From contig NZ_VCEJ01000002.1 in assembly GCF_005860805.1 (NCBI RefSeq), positions 1,658,375 to 1,722,374 of the forward strand: a DNA stretch of 64,000 nucleotides, given 5' to 3'. The DNA comes from Dyadobacter luticola (GTDB taxonomy: Bacteria; Bacteroidota; Bacteroidia; Cytophagales; Spirosomataceae). Within the stretch, counting starts at the first letter, position 1. Each line of letters starts with the position of its first letter. The notes under the pieces were generated by a model, which worked only from the letters and a program-made list of their open reading frames with translations, was not told the origin of the DNA and did not search any database. A program made the translations under genes and the position numbers. This document shows, piece after piece, positions 1-7,532 of the stretch.

Positions 1-183
1 ATTCAATTTCACAAAAGGCCCGGCGAAAAGTAATGTCAGGATAATCGCCGTAAATGCAACCCGGCGGTTATGCCATTTGCCTTTTGGCTTTTGCGGGTAA
101 AACCAGTTGCGTTTTCCCGCTTCGCTGACGGCGTTGAAGTTGTCGCGGAAGGATTCAGGTGCGGTAATGTGTGGAGTTATCAT
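1..183 (-). CDS. ccoG: CcoG, cbb3 oxidase assembly protein (5' part only)
   Basis: The first 61 codons of a minus-strand gene that leaves the window at base 1. The ATG is at 183-181 and the protein begins MITPHITAPESFRDN. It continues with GKRNWFYPQKPKGKWHNRR and then a hydrophobic stretch ending AGPFVKLN. The basic GKR-WxYPxKPKGK segment before the first membrane helix is typical of CcoG (also called RdxA or FixG), a membrane protein with 4Fe-4S clusters. In other bacteria CcoG reduces copper for delivery to the CuB centre of cbb3 oxidase. The ferredoxin-like cysteines lie outside the window and cannot be checked. It sits last in the cco cluster, 225 nt after ccoP with a palindromic repeat in between, so it may have its own promoter. 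Confidence 0.85.
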   Translation of the reverse strand, partial: MITPHITAPESFRDNFNAVSEAGKRNWFYPQKPKGKWHNRRVAFTAIILTLLFAGPFVKLN

Positions 184-242
184 TGTTTTAGTGAGAAGCA
201 CTTTGTTGTTTGTTGACTTTCGTTTGAATATGATGCTTTTTT

Positions 243-356
243 GTCATGCTGAGCGGAGTCGAAGCACGTCACATGCTTGGCACAATGCAAAAAGGGCGTC
301 GTTCCGAGCCAGTAGCTTGCTTCGACCGCCCGGCGGCCCGGTCCGCTCAGCATGAC
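243..356. repeat. Palindromic repeat, copy 1 (with a 15-bp insertion in one arm)
   Basis: Inverted repeat of 114 bp whose ends read GTCATGCTGAGCGGA and its complement TCCGCTCAGCATGAC. A second full copy lies at 6476-6573. Compared with copy 2, the right arm carries 15 extra GC-only bases at 327-341 between CTTCGAC and TCCGCTCAGCATGAC. The central part shares the 13-mer CCGAGCCAGTAGC with copy 2, but in the opposite orientation relative to the flanks. It lies in the ccoP-ccoG gap, where a transcript would form a long hairpin. From memory, similar arms occur in many Bacteroidota genomes; this was not checked here. Confidence 0.9.
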
Positions 357-408
357 ATGTAGGGCATCTCGCTTCGATAGATGAATCTGGCTAGCCAAGG
401 CATGAAAG

Positions 409-1434
409 TTACTTCGCTGCCACCTTCTCCCCCTCAACCAACTCCCCTTGCGGCGCCTTCGGAGCAGCAGGCTTACTTCCCTTCAAAGACAAAACATAAC
501 TCGCAACCTTCTGTATATCCGTCGGCGAGAGCTGCTTTTCCCAGGAAATCATGCCTTTTTCAGGCACGCCGTATTTGATGGTTTTGAAAAGATCTTTCAC
601 ACCGCCGCCGTGCAGCCAGTAATTATCTGTCAGGTTGGGACCTACGCTACCACCGCCGTCTGCGCCGTGGCAGGCGGCACATTTTTCCTGGAAAATCGTT
701 TTGCCCTGACCAATTACTGCTGCGTCCGTAGCTAATGTGACATTCGTCTCATCCATGCTCGCACCTACCTTTTCAATATAAGCCTTCTTATCCAGCTCAG
801 CTTGAGCAATTTCCTTGTCCAATTCTGCCAACTGCAAATCTCCGATCCCGCTGAAATAATACGCAGCATAAGCAATCGCAATCACGATCGTACCCACAAA
901 AAGCGATTGCAGCCAGGGCGGCATGCGGTTGTCCAGCTCCTGAATGCCGTCGTAGTCGTGACCTTCAATGATCAGCTGTTTTTCATCAGCGGGCAGTACT
1001 GACATGCCGGCAAATCTTTTGAACCAGGAAACCGTTTCCACTTTTTCGCCACGCGCAATCTTCTGGTTATAAGTTACTTTTTTCAAAATAGTAACTGCAT
1101 TCACCAGCATAATCACGACCAACGTGGCAATGAAAAACAGCACGCCGAGCATGATGTAAAGCAAGATTTCGGTGCCGGTAATCGCGCGGATCTTGTCCTC
1201 CGGCCCCTGCGCGAAGGCAGAGGCGTAGACCAGGCAGATAAAGAGGAGGGTTAAAAAGCTTTTTTTGATCACGCCGTCATTCAGCGGCATGCTTTCGAGT
1301 TTGCCCAATGTTTTTTTATCAATCCTGAAAACAAAAACAAGCAGCGAAACAAAGAATACAAAAAATATCAGAAGCGAGATCAGCGGGTAAATGCCTATGC
1401 CGGCAATGGTTTCGAGGTAGTTGCGGAATTTCAT
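409..1434 (-). CDS. ccoP: CcoP, cytochrome c subunit of cbb3 oxidase, with CcoQ-like N-terminus
   Basis: 341 residues. Start chosen at ATG 1434, one base after the ccoNO stop (1438-1436). The upstream in-frame codons lie inside ccoNO. Residues 1-55 look like CcoQ: MKFRNYLETIAGIGIYPLI, one membrane helix, then a charged tail. They run without a stop into a second, signal-peptide-like helix (VIKKSFLTLLF to SAFAQ), followed by the CcoP membrane anchor and one c-type haem site CAACH at 252-256. The second-segment valine is a GTG codon at 1272-1270, so CcoP alone could also be started there. CcoP of Proteobacteria usually has two haems; a single one is common in Bacteroidota. Its role is electron transfer to CcoO/CcoN in the cytoplasmic membrane. 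Expressed with ccoNO. Confidence 0.93.
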   Translation of the reverse strand: MKFRNYLETIAGIGIYPLISLLIFFVFFVSLLVFVFRIDKKTLGKLESMPLNDGVIKKSFLTLLFICLVYASAFAQGPEDKIRAITGTEILLYIMLGVLFFIATLVVIMLVNAVTILKKVTYNQKIARGEKVETVSWFKRFAGMSVLPADEKQLIIEGHDYDGIQELDNRMPPWLQSLFVGTIVIAIAYAAYYFSGIGDLQLAELDKEIAQAELDKKAYIEKVGASMDETNVTLATDAAVIGQGKTIFQEKCAACHGADGGGSVGPNLTDNYWLHGGGVKDLFKTIKYGVPEKGMISWEKQLSPTDIQKVASYVLSLKGSKPAAPKAPQGELVEGEKVAAK

Positions 1435-1435
1435 A

Positions 1436-3586
1436 CTATTTCTCAGTTTTAATATCAGTTCCAAGGCGTTGCAGATAGGCGATCAATGCGATAATCTCCT
1501 TATTTTCAGAAGTTTTGATGCCGCTTTGTTTCAGTCTTGCCTGGATTTCCTTTGATTGTTTTTGGAGATCCTGGTTGGCTTTTTGATCGTAGCCTTTTCC
1601 GTAGGGGACGCCCAGGGTTTGCATGGCGCGGATTTTGGCAGCGGTGGTAGTGGTGTCCAGGTTATCTTCTAAAAGCCAACCATATCTGGGCATAATTGAG
1701 CCTGGGGACATGCTGGTGGGGTCTTCCATGTGGTTGTAGTGCCAGGAATCGGGGTACTTACCGCCTACCCGGTGCAAGTCCGGACCGGTGCGTTTGGAGC
1801 CCCACTGATGCGGGTGATCGTAAACGAATTCTCCGGATTTTGAATACTCTCCATAACGTTCGATTTCCGAGCGGAAGGGGCGGATCATCTGGGTATGACA
1901 TACATAGCAGCCTTCGCGGATGTAAATGTCGCGGCCCTGCAATTCCAGCGGTGTGTAAGGTTTGATGGCGGCGATGGTCGGAACATTGGAGTCGATCATG
2001 AAGGTTGGGATCATTTCGATCATCCCTCCGATGGCGACTGCTACCAGTGCGAAGATGGTCAGTGCCAGTGGCTTGCGCTCGAACAACCTGCGGTGCCAGT
2101 ATTCGCTTTTTTCTGCGTGCCAGATAGCTTTCAGCGGCATGGCCCGGGCGGTTTCGGAGGCAATGAGTTTGCCTTTTAAAGCCGTCATCCACAAGTTCCA
2201 GATCATCACGATGAACCCGACAATGTACAGTGAGCCACCAACCCCGCGCAGGAAATACAGCGGTTTGAGTTGGGTGACGGTTTCGAGGAAGTTCGGGTAT
2301 TTTAGAAGTCCTTCCTGCGTAAATTCTTTCCACATTGAACTTTGCACCCAACCCGCCCAATACATCGGAATGGTATAAAAGAGGATTCCCAAGGTGCCGA
2401 TCCAGAAGTGAAAATTGGCAGCCTTTTGAGAAAATAACGGTCGGCCATATAGGCGTGGGAAAAGCCAGTACAAAATCCCGAATGTCAGGAACCCGTTCCA
2501 ACCGAGCGCACCGACGTGCACGTGCGCCACGATCCAGTCGGTATAGTGGGCGATGGCGTTGACGTTCTTGAATGATAGCATCGGTCCTTCGAAGGTGGCC
2601 ATACCGTAGGCGGTGATCGCTACTACCATGAATTTCAGCACGATATCTTCCCGCACCCGGTCCCAGGCTCCGCGCAATGTCATCAATCCATTGATCATAC
2701 CGCCCCACGACGGCGCAATTAGCATCACCGAAAATACACTTCCTAATGTTTGCGCCCAGTCGGGCAGCGACGTGTAAAGCAGGTGGTGCGGACCCGCCCA
2801 GATGTACAAAAAGATCAGCGCCCAGAAGTGTACGATGGACAGCCGGTAGGAATAAATCGGCCGGTTGGCGGCTTTGGGCAGGAAATAATACATTAAACCG
2901 AGGTACGGCGTGGTCAGAAAAAATGCGACCGCATTGTGCCCATACCACCATTGCACCAGCGCATCCTGCACACCGGCGTAGACCGAGTAACTTTTGAAGA
3001 GCGAAATCGGCAGTGCAATACTGTTCACGACATGCAGCATCGCAACGGTTACAAAAGAGGCGATGTAAAACCAGACAGCCGCGTAAATGTGCTCGGTGCG
3101 GCGGTTGATCGTGGTCATAATCAGGTTAATGAGCGCGGCTACCCACACAATAGCAATCGCCACGTCGATCGGCCATTCCAGCTCGGCGTATTCTTTGGAA
3201 GTGGTGAGGCCCATCGGCAAAGTGATGGCGGCTGCGAGAATGATAAACTGCCACGCCCAGAAATGGGCTTTTGCCAGCACAGGGCTCCAAATCGGCGTCC
3301 GTAAAACCCTTGGTACTGAATAATACAGGCCTGTAAAAAAGCCGTTTCCGACAAATGCGAAAATCACTGCGTTGGTATGCAGCGGGCGGATCCGGCTAAA
3401 TGTCAGAAAAGGCAAATCCATGTTCAGGTTGGGGAAGACAAGCTGGAATGCAGCAAGTAGCCCGACCAGCATGCCGATCAGACCGAACAAAATGGTCGCG
3501 ATTGCGAAATCCCGCACGATGCGGTTATCGTACTGAAACTCATCCAGTTCAACAGAGGCGAGGCCGGGATGGGGAACGTTTGACAT
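1436..3586 (-). CDS. ccoNO: CcoN-CcoO fusion, catalytic and monohaem subunits of cbb3 oxidase
   Basis: 716 residues. The first ~480 form the multi-helix CcoN haem-copper oxidase core. Visible ligands include RPLHTNAV for low-spin haem, WWYGHNAV and GPHH for CuB, and AHVHVG for the haems. After a linker helix (about 510-530) comes CcoO, with haem c site CYVCH at 560-564, GPDLHRVGGKYPDSWH and the methionine-ligand-like SIMPRYGWL. The complex reduces O2 to water with high affinity and pumps protons. Fused CcoN-CcoO is a known Bacteroidota arrangement, whereas most other phyla have separate genes. Immediately followed by ccoP (1-nt gap). The upstream ccoS stop is 26 nt away, so ccoS, ccoNO and ccoP are probably co-transcribed. 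Confidence 0.97.
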   Translation of the reverse strand: MSNVPHPGLASVELDEFQYDNRIVRDFAIATILFGLIGMLVGLLAAFQLVFPNLNMDLPFLTFSRIRPLHTNAVIFAFVGNGFFTGLYYSVPRVLRTPIWSPVLAKAHFWAWQFIILAAAITLPMGLTTSKEYAELEWPIDVAIAIVWVAALINLIMTTINRRTEHIYAAVWFYIASFVTVAMLHVVNSIALPISLFKSYSVYAGVQDALVQWWYGHNAVAFFLTTPYLGLMYYFLPKAANRPIYSYRLSIVHFWALIFLYIWAGPHHLLYTSLPDWAQTLGSVFSVMLIAPSWGGMINGLMTLRGAWDRVREDIVLKFMVVAITAYGMATFEGPMLSFKNVNAIAHYTDWIVAHVHVGALGWNGFLTFGILYWLFPRLYGRPLFSQKAANFHFWIGTLGILFYTIPMYWAGWVQSSMWKEFTQEGLLKYPNFLETVTQLKPLYFLRGVGGSLYIVGFIVMIWNLWMTALKGKLIASETARAMPLKAIWHAEKSEYWHRRLFERKPLALTIFALVAVAIGGMIEMIPTFMIDSNVPTIAAIKPYTPLELQGRDIYIREGCYVCHTQMIRPFRSEIERYGEYSKSGEFVYDHPHQWGSKRTGPDLHRVGGKYPDSWHYNHMEDPTSMSPGSIMPRYGWLLEDNLDTTTTAAKIRAMQTLGVPYGKGYDQKANQDLQKQSKEIQARLKQSGIKTSENKEIIALIAYLQRLGTDIKTEK

Positions 3587-3612
3587 AATTTTGGTAAAAT
3601 TTGGTGAATGGC

Positions 3613-3780
3613 TTACTGGTCTTTTTGGGCAGGTTTTGTGGCTGGCTCGTCGAGCAAAATTCGGACAGAGGGTGTATAATCATCGTCATAATGTCCTTTC
3701 CGGACCGACCAGACGAAGGCGCTTAGAAACGCGACGGCGATCAGCAGACTGGCGATGATCATGACATATAATGCGCTCAT
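3613..3780 (-). CDS. ccoS: CcoS, small cbb3 oxidase maturation protein
   Basis: A 55-residue protein, MSALYVMIIASLLIAVAFLS then FVWSVRKGHYDDDYTPSVRIL and a short tail ending PAQKDQ. One N-terminal membrane helix followed by an acidic G-x-(F/Y)-DD segment is the CcoS pattern (usually 45-70 residues). In other bacteria CcoS is needed to insert haem b and copper into CcoN. The start is ATG 3780; the stop TAA at 3615-3613 is 26 nt before ccoNO. It lies between ccoI (90 nt upstream) and ccoNO, as expected. The assignment rests on topology, the DD-Y motif and position. Confidence 0.9.
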   Translation of the reverse strand: MSALYVMIIASLLIAVAFLSAFVWSVRKGHYDDDYTPSVRILLDEPATKPAQKDQ

Positions 3781-3870
3781 GGTGAGAATAAATGTTGTTT
3801 TCGATACCCAAAACTACCCGATGGCGGCGGCGGGAATGATGACGGCGACCACCATCGAATATGACTTTGG

Positions 3871-6324
3871 TCAGTTTTTGAAAATCCGCCTCGCCGCAAG
3901 GTTGCTGGCAAGCGTCGTGAAGCCGACAATGGTGATCAGGCTGACGGGCATCAGGATCGCGGCGAGTACCGGAGATAACTTGCCGCCAATCGCGAAAGTA
4001 AGTCCCAGTATATTGTAGATCAGCGAGATAGCGAAGCTGGCTTTGATGATTTTCTGTCCGGCACGGGCGAGTTTGATAAATCCGGGCAGCTGCGAAAGTT
4101 GTTTTCCCTCAATGATGACATCGCAGGAAGGCGAAAAGTTATTGGTATCATCTGAAACCGCCACGCCCACATTACTTTGCCGCAGCGCGCCCGCATCGTT
4201 CAATCCGTCACCGATCATTAAAACATTGCGTTGTAGTCGGGTTTGCAGGTTTTCGATAAAATGCAGCTTTTCATCCGGTTTTTGGTTAAAATATAAATTC
4301 GTTTCATTGCCGAAAATATTGCTCAAAAGTTCTGTATCAGTCGGCTTGTCGCCGGAGAGTAAGTAGGTTTGAAAACTGCTTTTCTGTAACTCCGAGATGG
4401 CTTTTGGTAAATTTTCACGGTATTGAATGTGGATCGATAAGCATCCTAAAATGTGTTGGTCAATCGAGACATAAACCCTGGAAGAAGATTTTTCCTTCTG
4501 AATTTCACTGGAAATACCCACCCACGCAGCCGAGCCCAGCCTGACTTCTTTTGAACCCCACCAGGCCTGTATACCCGCGCCGCTGACCTCGGCATAGTCG
4601 ACCAAAATCCGTTTGCTCGCTTTCACATTTGCCAATTCCGCCACGATCATCCGGCTCAGCGGGTGCGAGGACTGGCTTGCGATGGTTTTGATAATGACCA
4701 GTTCTTCCTCCGAAAATGTCTCTCCAATAAATTCAATGTCAGCTTCTTCAGATTGCGTGATCGTGCCGGTTTTGTCAAAAACGACTGTGTCAATGTGAGA
4801 TAACCTTTCTACGGCATCGGCATTTTTGGGATAGCAGCGGTTTTTTCCAAACAGACTGAGAATATTTCCATTGGTAAATGTCGAGGAAAATAAAAGTCCG
4901 CAGGGGCAGGCTACCAGCAGGCAGGTTGTAAATGCGCGGAAGGCAGTTTGGGGATCATTTTTAGCAAAAAACCAGACTGAAAAAGTAACGGACGCAATGA
5001 TCAACACGATCGTCGAAAAGTAGCGGTTGATGCGCGTGGCCAGCGTTTTTTTCTGGTCTTCTTTTTCCTTTGAAAATGCGTCATTATTCCAAAGCTGCGT
5101 GAGATAACTCTGCGAAACTTGCCGCAAGACTTCCAGCTCGATCGCCGGGCCGGTTTGTTTGCCACCGGCATAAATCGTCTCGCCACGCTTCCTCGCCACA
5201 GCCTCCGCCTCACCCGAAACAAAACTGTAATCGATCCAGGCGTCGGGACTAAGTAGCACAGCGTCAGCGGGTATCAGCTCGGCATTGCGTACAAAAATAA
5301 TGTCACCGGGTTGCAGTTCCGTAACCGGCGTGCGATGTTCGACACCATCTTTGATAACTGAAACTGCCACGGGGAAGTATGATTTATAATCCCGGTCAAA
5401 GGAAATTCCGTCATAAGTTTTATCCTGAAAAAACCGCCCGACCAGCATGAAAAACACGGCGCCAGTAAGCGAATCGAAATAACCGGGGCCAGTTTCAGAA
5501 AGGATTTGATACAAACTCAAACCAAAAATGCTCAGCAAAGCCAGCACGATCGGCGCGTCAATGTTGAGATATCTACCTTTCAAAGCCGCCCAGGCCGATT
5601 TGAAAAAATCGCTGGCGCAATAGAGGAGGACTGGTAGACTTAGTGCCAGATTGAGAAAGCCAAAAGTAACCCGCAGGTCCTGATCCGAGCCGGAATTCCC
5701 AAGGTGAAAATACTCCGGGAAGCTGAGCATCATAATGTTACCAAAACAAAACCCGGCAATCCCAATTTTATAAAGCCGAGTCCGGTTCCATTTATTAATC
5801 TGCCGGCCTTCCAGATCATTCAAACTAATGTAGGGCTCATACCCGATGCGCGAAATCAGTGCTGCCAACTCACTCAGCTTTATTTCGTCCGCCTCAAAGG
5901 TTATCCTGACCTTCTTTTCCGGAAAATTCACGACCGAGCTCCTGACCGCGGGATTGAATTTGTAAAGCTGCTCCAAAAGCCAGATACAAGAGCTGCAATG
6001 CATCTTCGGCACCAGCCAATTCACCCGCGCCAGCTGCCCATCCGTAAATTCCAGCAACTTTTCCCGCACTTCGGGCAGGTCGAGGTAATCGAACTTTCCA
6101 TTAAAATATCCTTTGTCTGGCGAAATGCCACCGGCTTGCTCAATGCTGTAATAACCACATAAGTCGCTTCCTTTCAGTAAGTCGTAAACATTATAGCAGC
6201 CATCGCAGCAGAATTCGTGATCGTCTTTGCTGATGATTTCGTCTTTGCATTCTTCTCCGCAGTGGTAGCAGGTGTGTTTGGTTGAGGTTTCTCTTTCGAG
6301 CGTTTCGCGATGGAGCGTGTACAT
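3871..6324 (-). CDS. ccoI: CcoI, copper-transporting P-type ATPase for cbb3 oxidase
   Basis: 817 residues. An N-terminal cysteine-rich segment (CYHCGEEC at 19-26, CCDGC at 39-43) matches the metal-binding domain of cation-transport ATPases. It is followed by a heavy-metal-associated fold with HCSSC at 109-113. Then come the transmembrane domain with the copper motif CPC at 473-475, the phosphorylation site DKTGT at 517-521, and the hinge GDGLNDAGAL. The actuator loop reads SGEAE rather than the usual TGE. CcoI (FixI) supplies copper for the CuB centre of CcoN. Start is the only early ATG (6324). It is the first gene of the cco cluster; no convincing TAnnTTTG box was found just upstream. Confidence 0.95.
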   Translation of the reverse strand: MYTLHRETLERETSTKHTCYHCGEECKDEIISKDDHEFCCDGCYNVYDLLKGSDLCGYYSIEQAGGISPDKGYFNGKFDYLDLPEVREKLLEFTDGQLARVNWLVPKMHCSSCIWLLEQLYKFNPAVRSSVVNFPEKKVRITFEADEIKLSELAALISRIGYEPYISLNDLEGRQINKWNRTRLYKIGIAGFCFGNIMMLSFPEYFHLGNSGSDQDLRVTFGFLNLALSLPVLLYCASDFFKSAWAALKGRYLNIDAPIVLALLSIFGLSLYQILSETGPGYFDSLTGAVFFMLVGRFFQDKTYDGISFDRDYKSYFPVAVSVIKDGVEHRTPVTELQPGDIIFVRNAELIPADAVLLSPDAWIDYSFVSGEAEAVARKRGETIYAGGKQTGPAIELEVLRQVSQSYLTQLWNNDAFSKEKEDQKKTLATRINRYFSTIVLIIASVTFSVWFFAKNDPQTAFRAFTTCLLVACPCGLLFSSTFTNGNILSLFGKNRCYPKNADAVERLSHIDTVVFDKTGTITQSEEADIEFIGETFSEEELVIIKTIASQSSHPLSRMIVAELANVKASKRILVDYAEVSGAGIQAWWGSKEVRLGSAAWVGISSEIQKEKSSSRVYVSIDQHILGCLSIHIQYRENLPKAISELQKSSFQTYLLSGDKPTDTELLSNIFGNETNLYFNQKPDEKLHFIENLQTRLQRNVLMIGDGLNDAGALRQSNVGVAVSDDTNNFSPSCDVIIEGKQLSQLPGFIKLARAGQKIIKASFAISLIYNILGLTFAIGGKLSPVLAAILMPVSLITIVGFTTLASNLAARRIFKN

Positions 6325-6406
6325 GGGCTTTGCGTTGTTTGGGCAGGATTACTGCGTCGCAAAGGTGGTGGAGGCGGATTTTTGGAAGGATGATGGTGGG
6401 AATGAA

Positions 6407-6430
6407 AAAAGCTGACATTTGTCAGCTTTT
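6407..6430. terminator. Symmetric terminator hairpin
   Basis: Perfect 10-bp stem AAAAGCTGAC/GTCAGCTTTT around ATTT. It has A- and T-runs on both sides, so it could end transcription in either direction. It lies between the start of ccoI (6324) and the end of the GIY-YIG gene (6614), both minus strand. It therefore probably stops upstream transcription before the cco cluster. Confidence 0.75.
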
Positions 6431-6475
6431 GAGTGTATGATCTTTTTCTAATTTAAATGTAGTTTTTTTGAAGTT

Positions 6476-6573
6476 GTCATGCTGAGCGGAGTCGAAGCAC
6501 GCTACTGGCTCGGCACAATGCCTTTTTGCACCCTGCCCAACCAGAAACGTGCTTCGACTCCGCTCAGCATGAC
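6476..6573. repeat. Palindromic repeat, copy 2 (intact arms)
   Basis: 98 bp with 26-base arms: the left begins GTCATGCTGAGCGGAGTCGA, continues AGCACG, and the right arm is its exact complement. The loop contains CTACTGGCTCGGCACAATGC; copy 1 carries CTACTGGCTCGG in the other orientation relative to its own flanks. Situated 40 nt past the stop of the GIY-YIG gene. A separated half-arm lies on the other side of that gene at 6994-7007. Confidence 0.92.
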
Positions 6574-6613
6574 GGCACTAAAACTTGCTTCTGAACGATT
6601 CCCGGTCACGTAT

Positions 6614-6958
6614 TTACATTATTACATCATTTACATCCCCAACACCCCAATTCCTCCAATGACTCCCATTCCGGCACTCCGCAAGCGGCTTCAAGTCATC
6701 CCACTTGTCAGCAATAAGTGCTTCCTTTTTCTTCCGACCCCAACCCTTTACTTGCTTCTCAAAAGCAATTGCCTGGTTTGGATCATTGAATTCACAAGAG
6801 AAAACCGGCTCAACGGGCCGGCGTTTGAATGTGTAGCAAAATGGGTCGAGGCCGGAGTTGTGCTCAGCAACCCGGCGCTCCATATTGTTTGTGATGCCGG
6901 TGTAGTAGCTGCCATCGGAGCATTTGACGATGTAAACGAAGTAGGAGTGTATTTGCAT
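6614..6958 (-). CDS. GIY-YIG domain nuclease
   Basis: 114 residues. The whole protein is one GIY-YIG fold: FVYIVKCSDGSYYTGITNN carries the (G)YI...YTG motifs, then ERRVAEHNSG with the conserved arginine, and AIAFEKQVKGWGRKKKEALI with the metal-binding glutamate. This matches stand-alone UvrC-like or YhbQ-like nucleases of about 90-115 residues. Cellular role is not known. It is bracketed by palindromic repeat sequence (intact copy 2 downstream, half-arm upstream), which suggests that gene and repeats form one unit. Preceded by the XRE gene (start-to-stop gap 64 nt). Confidence 0.9.
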   Translation of the reverse strand: MQIHSYFVYIVKCSDGSYYTGITNNMERRVAEHNSGLDPFCYTFKRRPVEPVFSCEFNDPNQAIAFEKQVKGWGRKKKEALIADKWDDLKPLAECRNGSHWRNWGVGDVNDVIM

Positions 6959-6993
6959 AGTGTGGTTTTCAGTGTTAAAAAGTGTATGCTTTC

Positions 6994-7007
6994 GTCATGT
7001 TGAGCGG
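6994..7007 (+). repeat. Half-arm of the palindromic repeat
   Basis: GTCATGTTGAGCGG matches 13 of 14 bases of the arm that begins the two full copies, then diverges. It lies 35 nt upstream of the GIY-YIG start codon. It may be a degraded third copy or a one-sided remnant; 14 bases alone are weak evidence. Confidence 0.5.
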
Positions 7008-7022
7008 TATAACTTATCCTTA

Positions 7023-7445
7023 TTATTTCCCCTCAATCAACCGCTCCAATCGTCCCATCATTTCCTCCTTCTCCCTCAACATCCGCTCATAAAGCGCAAT
7101 CTTTTCTTCGTGCAATTGCATCAATTTATCGATCGGATGAAAAGTAGGGTTGTTATTAATAGCATTTAGCATGGAGCCATTATCGAACGTATTCGAAATA
7201 ATATTCACCGCCTTTTCCTCGTCGAAATTCCGGATTGCTTCCGAAGGGATTTTTAGAATAGCGGAGACCTGATCCAGGATATCCGAATCAATTTTTTCCT
7301 TTTGTTCCAGCAGCGAAACTTTTTGCTGGTTCCAATCCTGGCCCAGTTCGAAGGCGAGGAAGTCTTGTTTGATGCCCAACATTTCACGGAAGCGTTTCAG
7401 GTTGCGGCCTTCGTGGATGCCGGGTTTGGAGGTAGTATGTGTCAT
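7023..7445 (-). CDS. XRE-family regulator with C-terminal coiled coil
   Basis: 140 residues. Residues 10-70 form a helix-turn-helix of Cro/CI type (NLKRFREMLGIKQDFLAFEL, then QQKVSLLEQ and LDQVSAILKIPSEAIRNF). The C-terminal ~35 residues (MQLHEEKIALYERMLREK and on) form a charged coiled coil, probably for dimerisation. This architecture is common in Bacteroidota and mostly uncharacterised. It is 87 nt after the end of the large gene at 7533-9317 and could be transcribed with it. Confidence 0.85.
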   Translation of the reverse strand: MTHTTSKPGIHEGRNLKRFREMLGIKQDFLAFELGQDWNQQKVSLLEQKEKIDSDILDQVSAILKIPSEAIRNFDEEKAVNIISNTFDNGSMLNAINNNPTFHPIDKLMQLHEEKIALYERMLREKEEMMGRLERLIEGK

Positions 7446-7532
7446 ATCATGCGCTATTTTGTTGAAAGGGCAATTTATATAAATCCGGCGGGAAGTTGTC
7501 TGGTAATTTACAGCGTTTGCGATGTAAGTTAC

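Noticed and set aside
1758..2951. A 397-codon open frame antisense to ccoNO
   Set aside because: It overlaps the well-supported CcoN-CcoO gene completely, has no signal, domain or conserved motif, and has many arginines and histidines as expected for a shadow frame of a GC-rich coding region.
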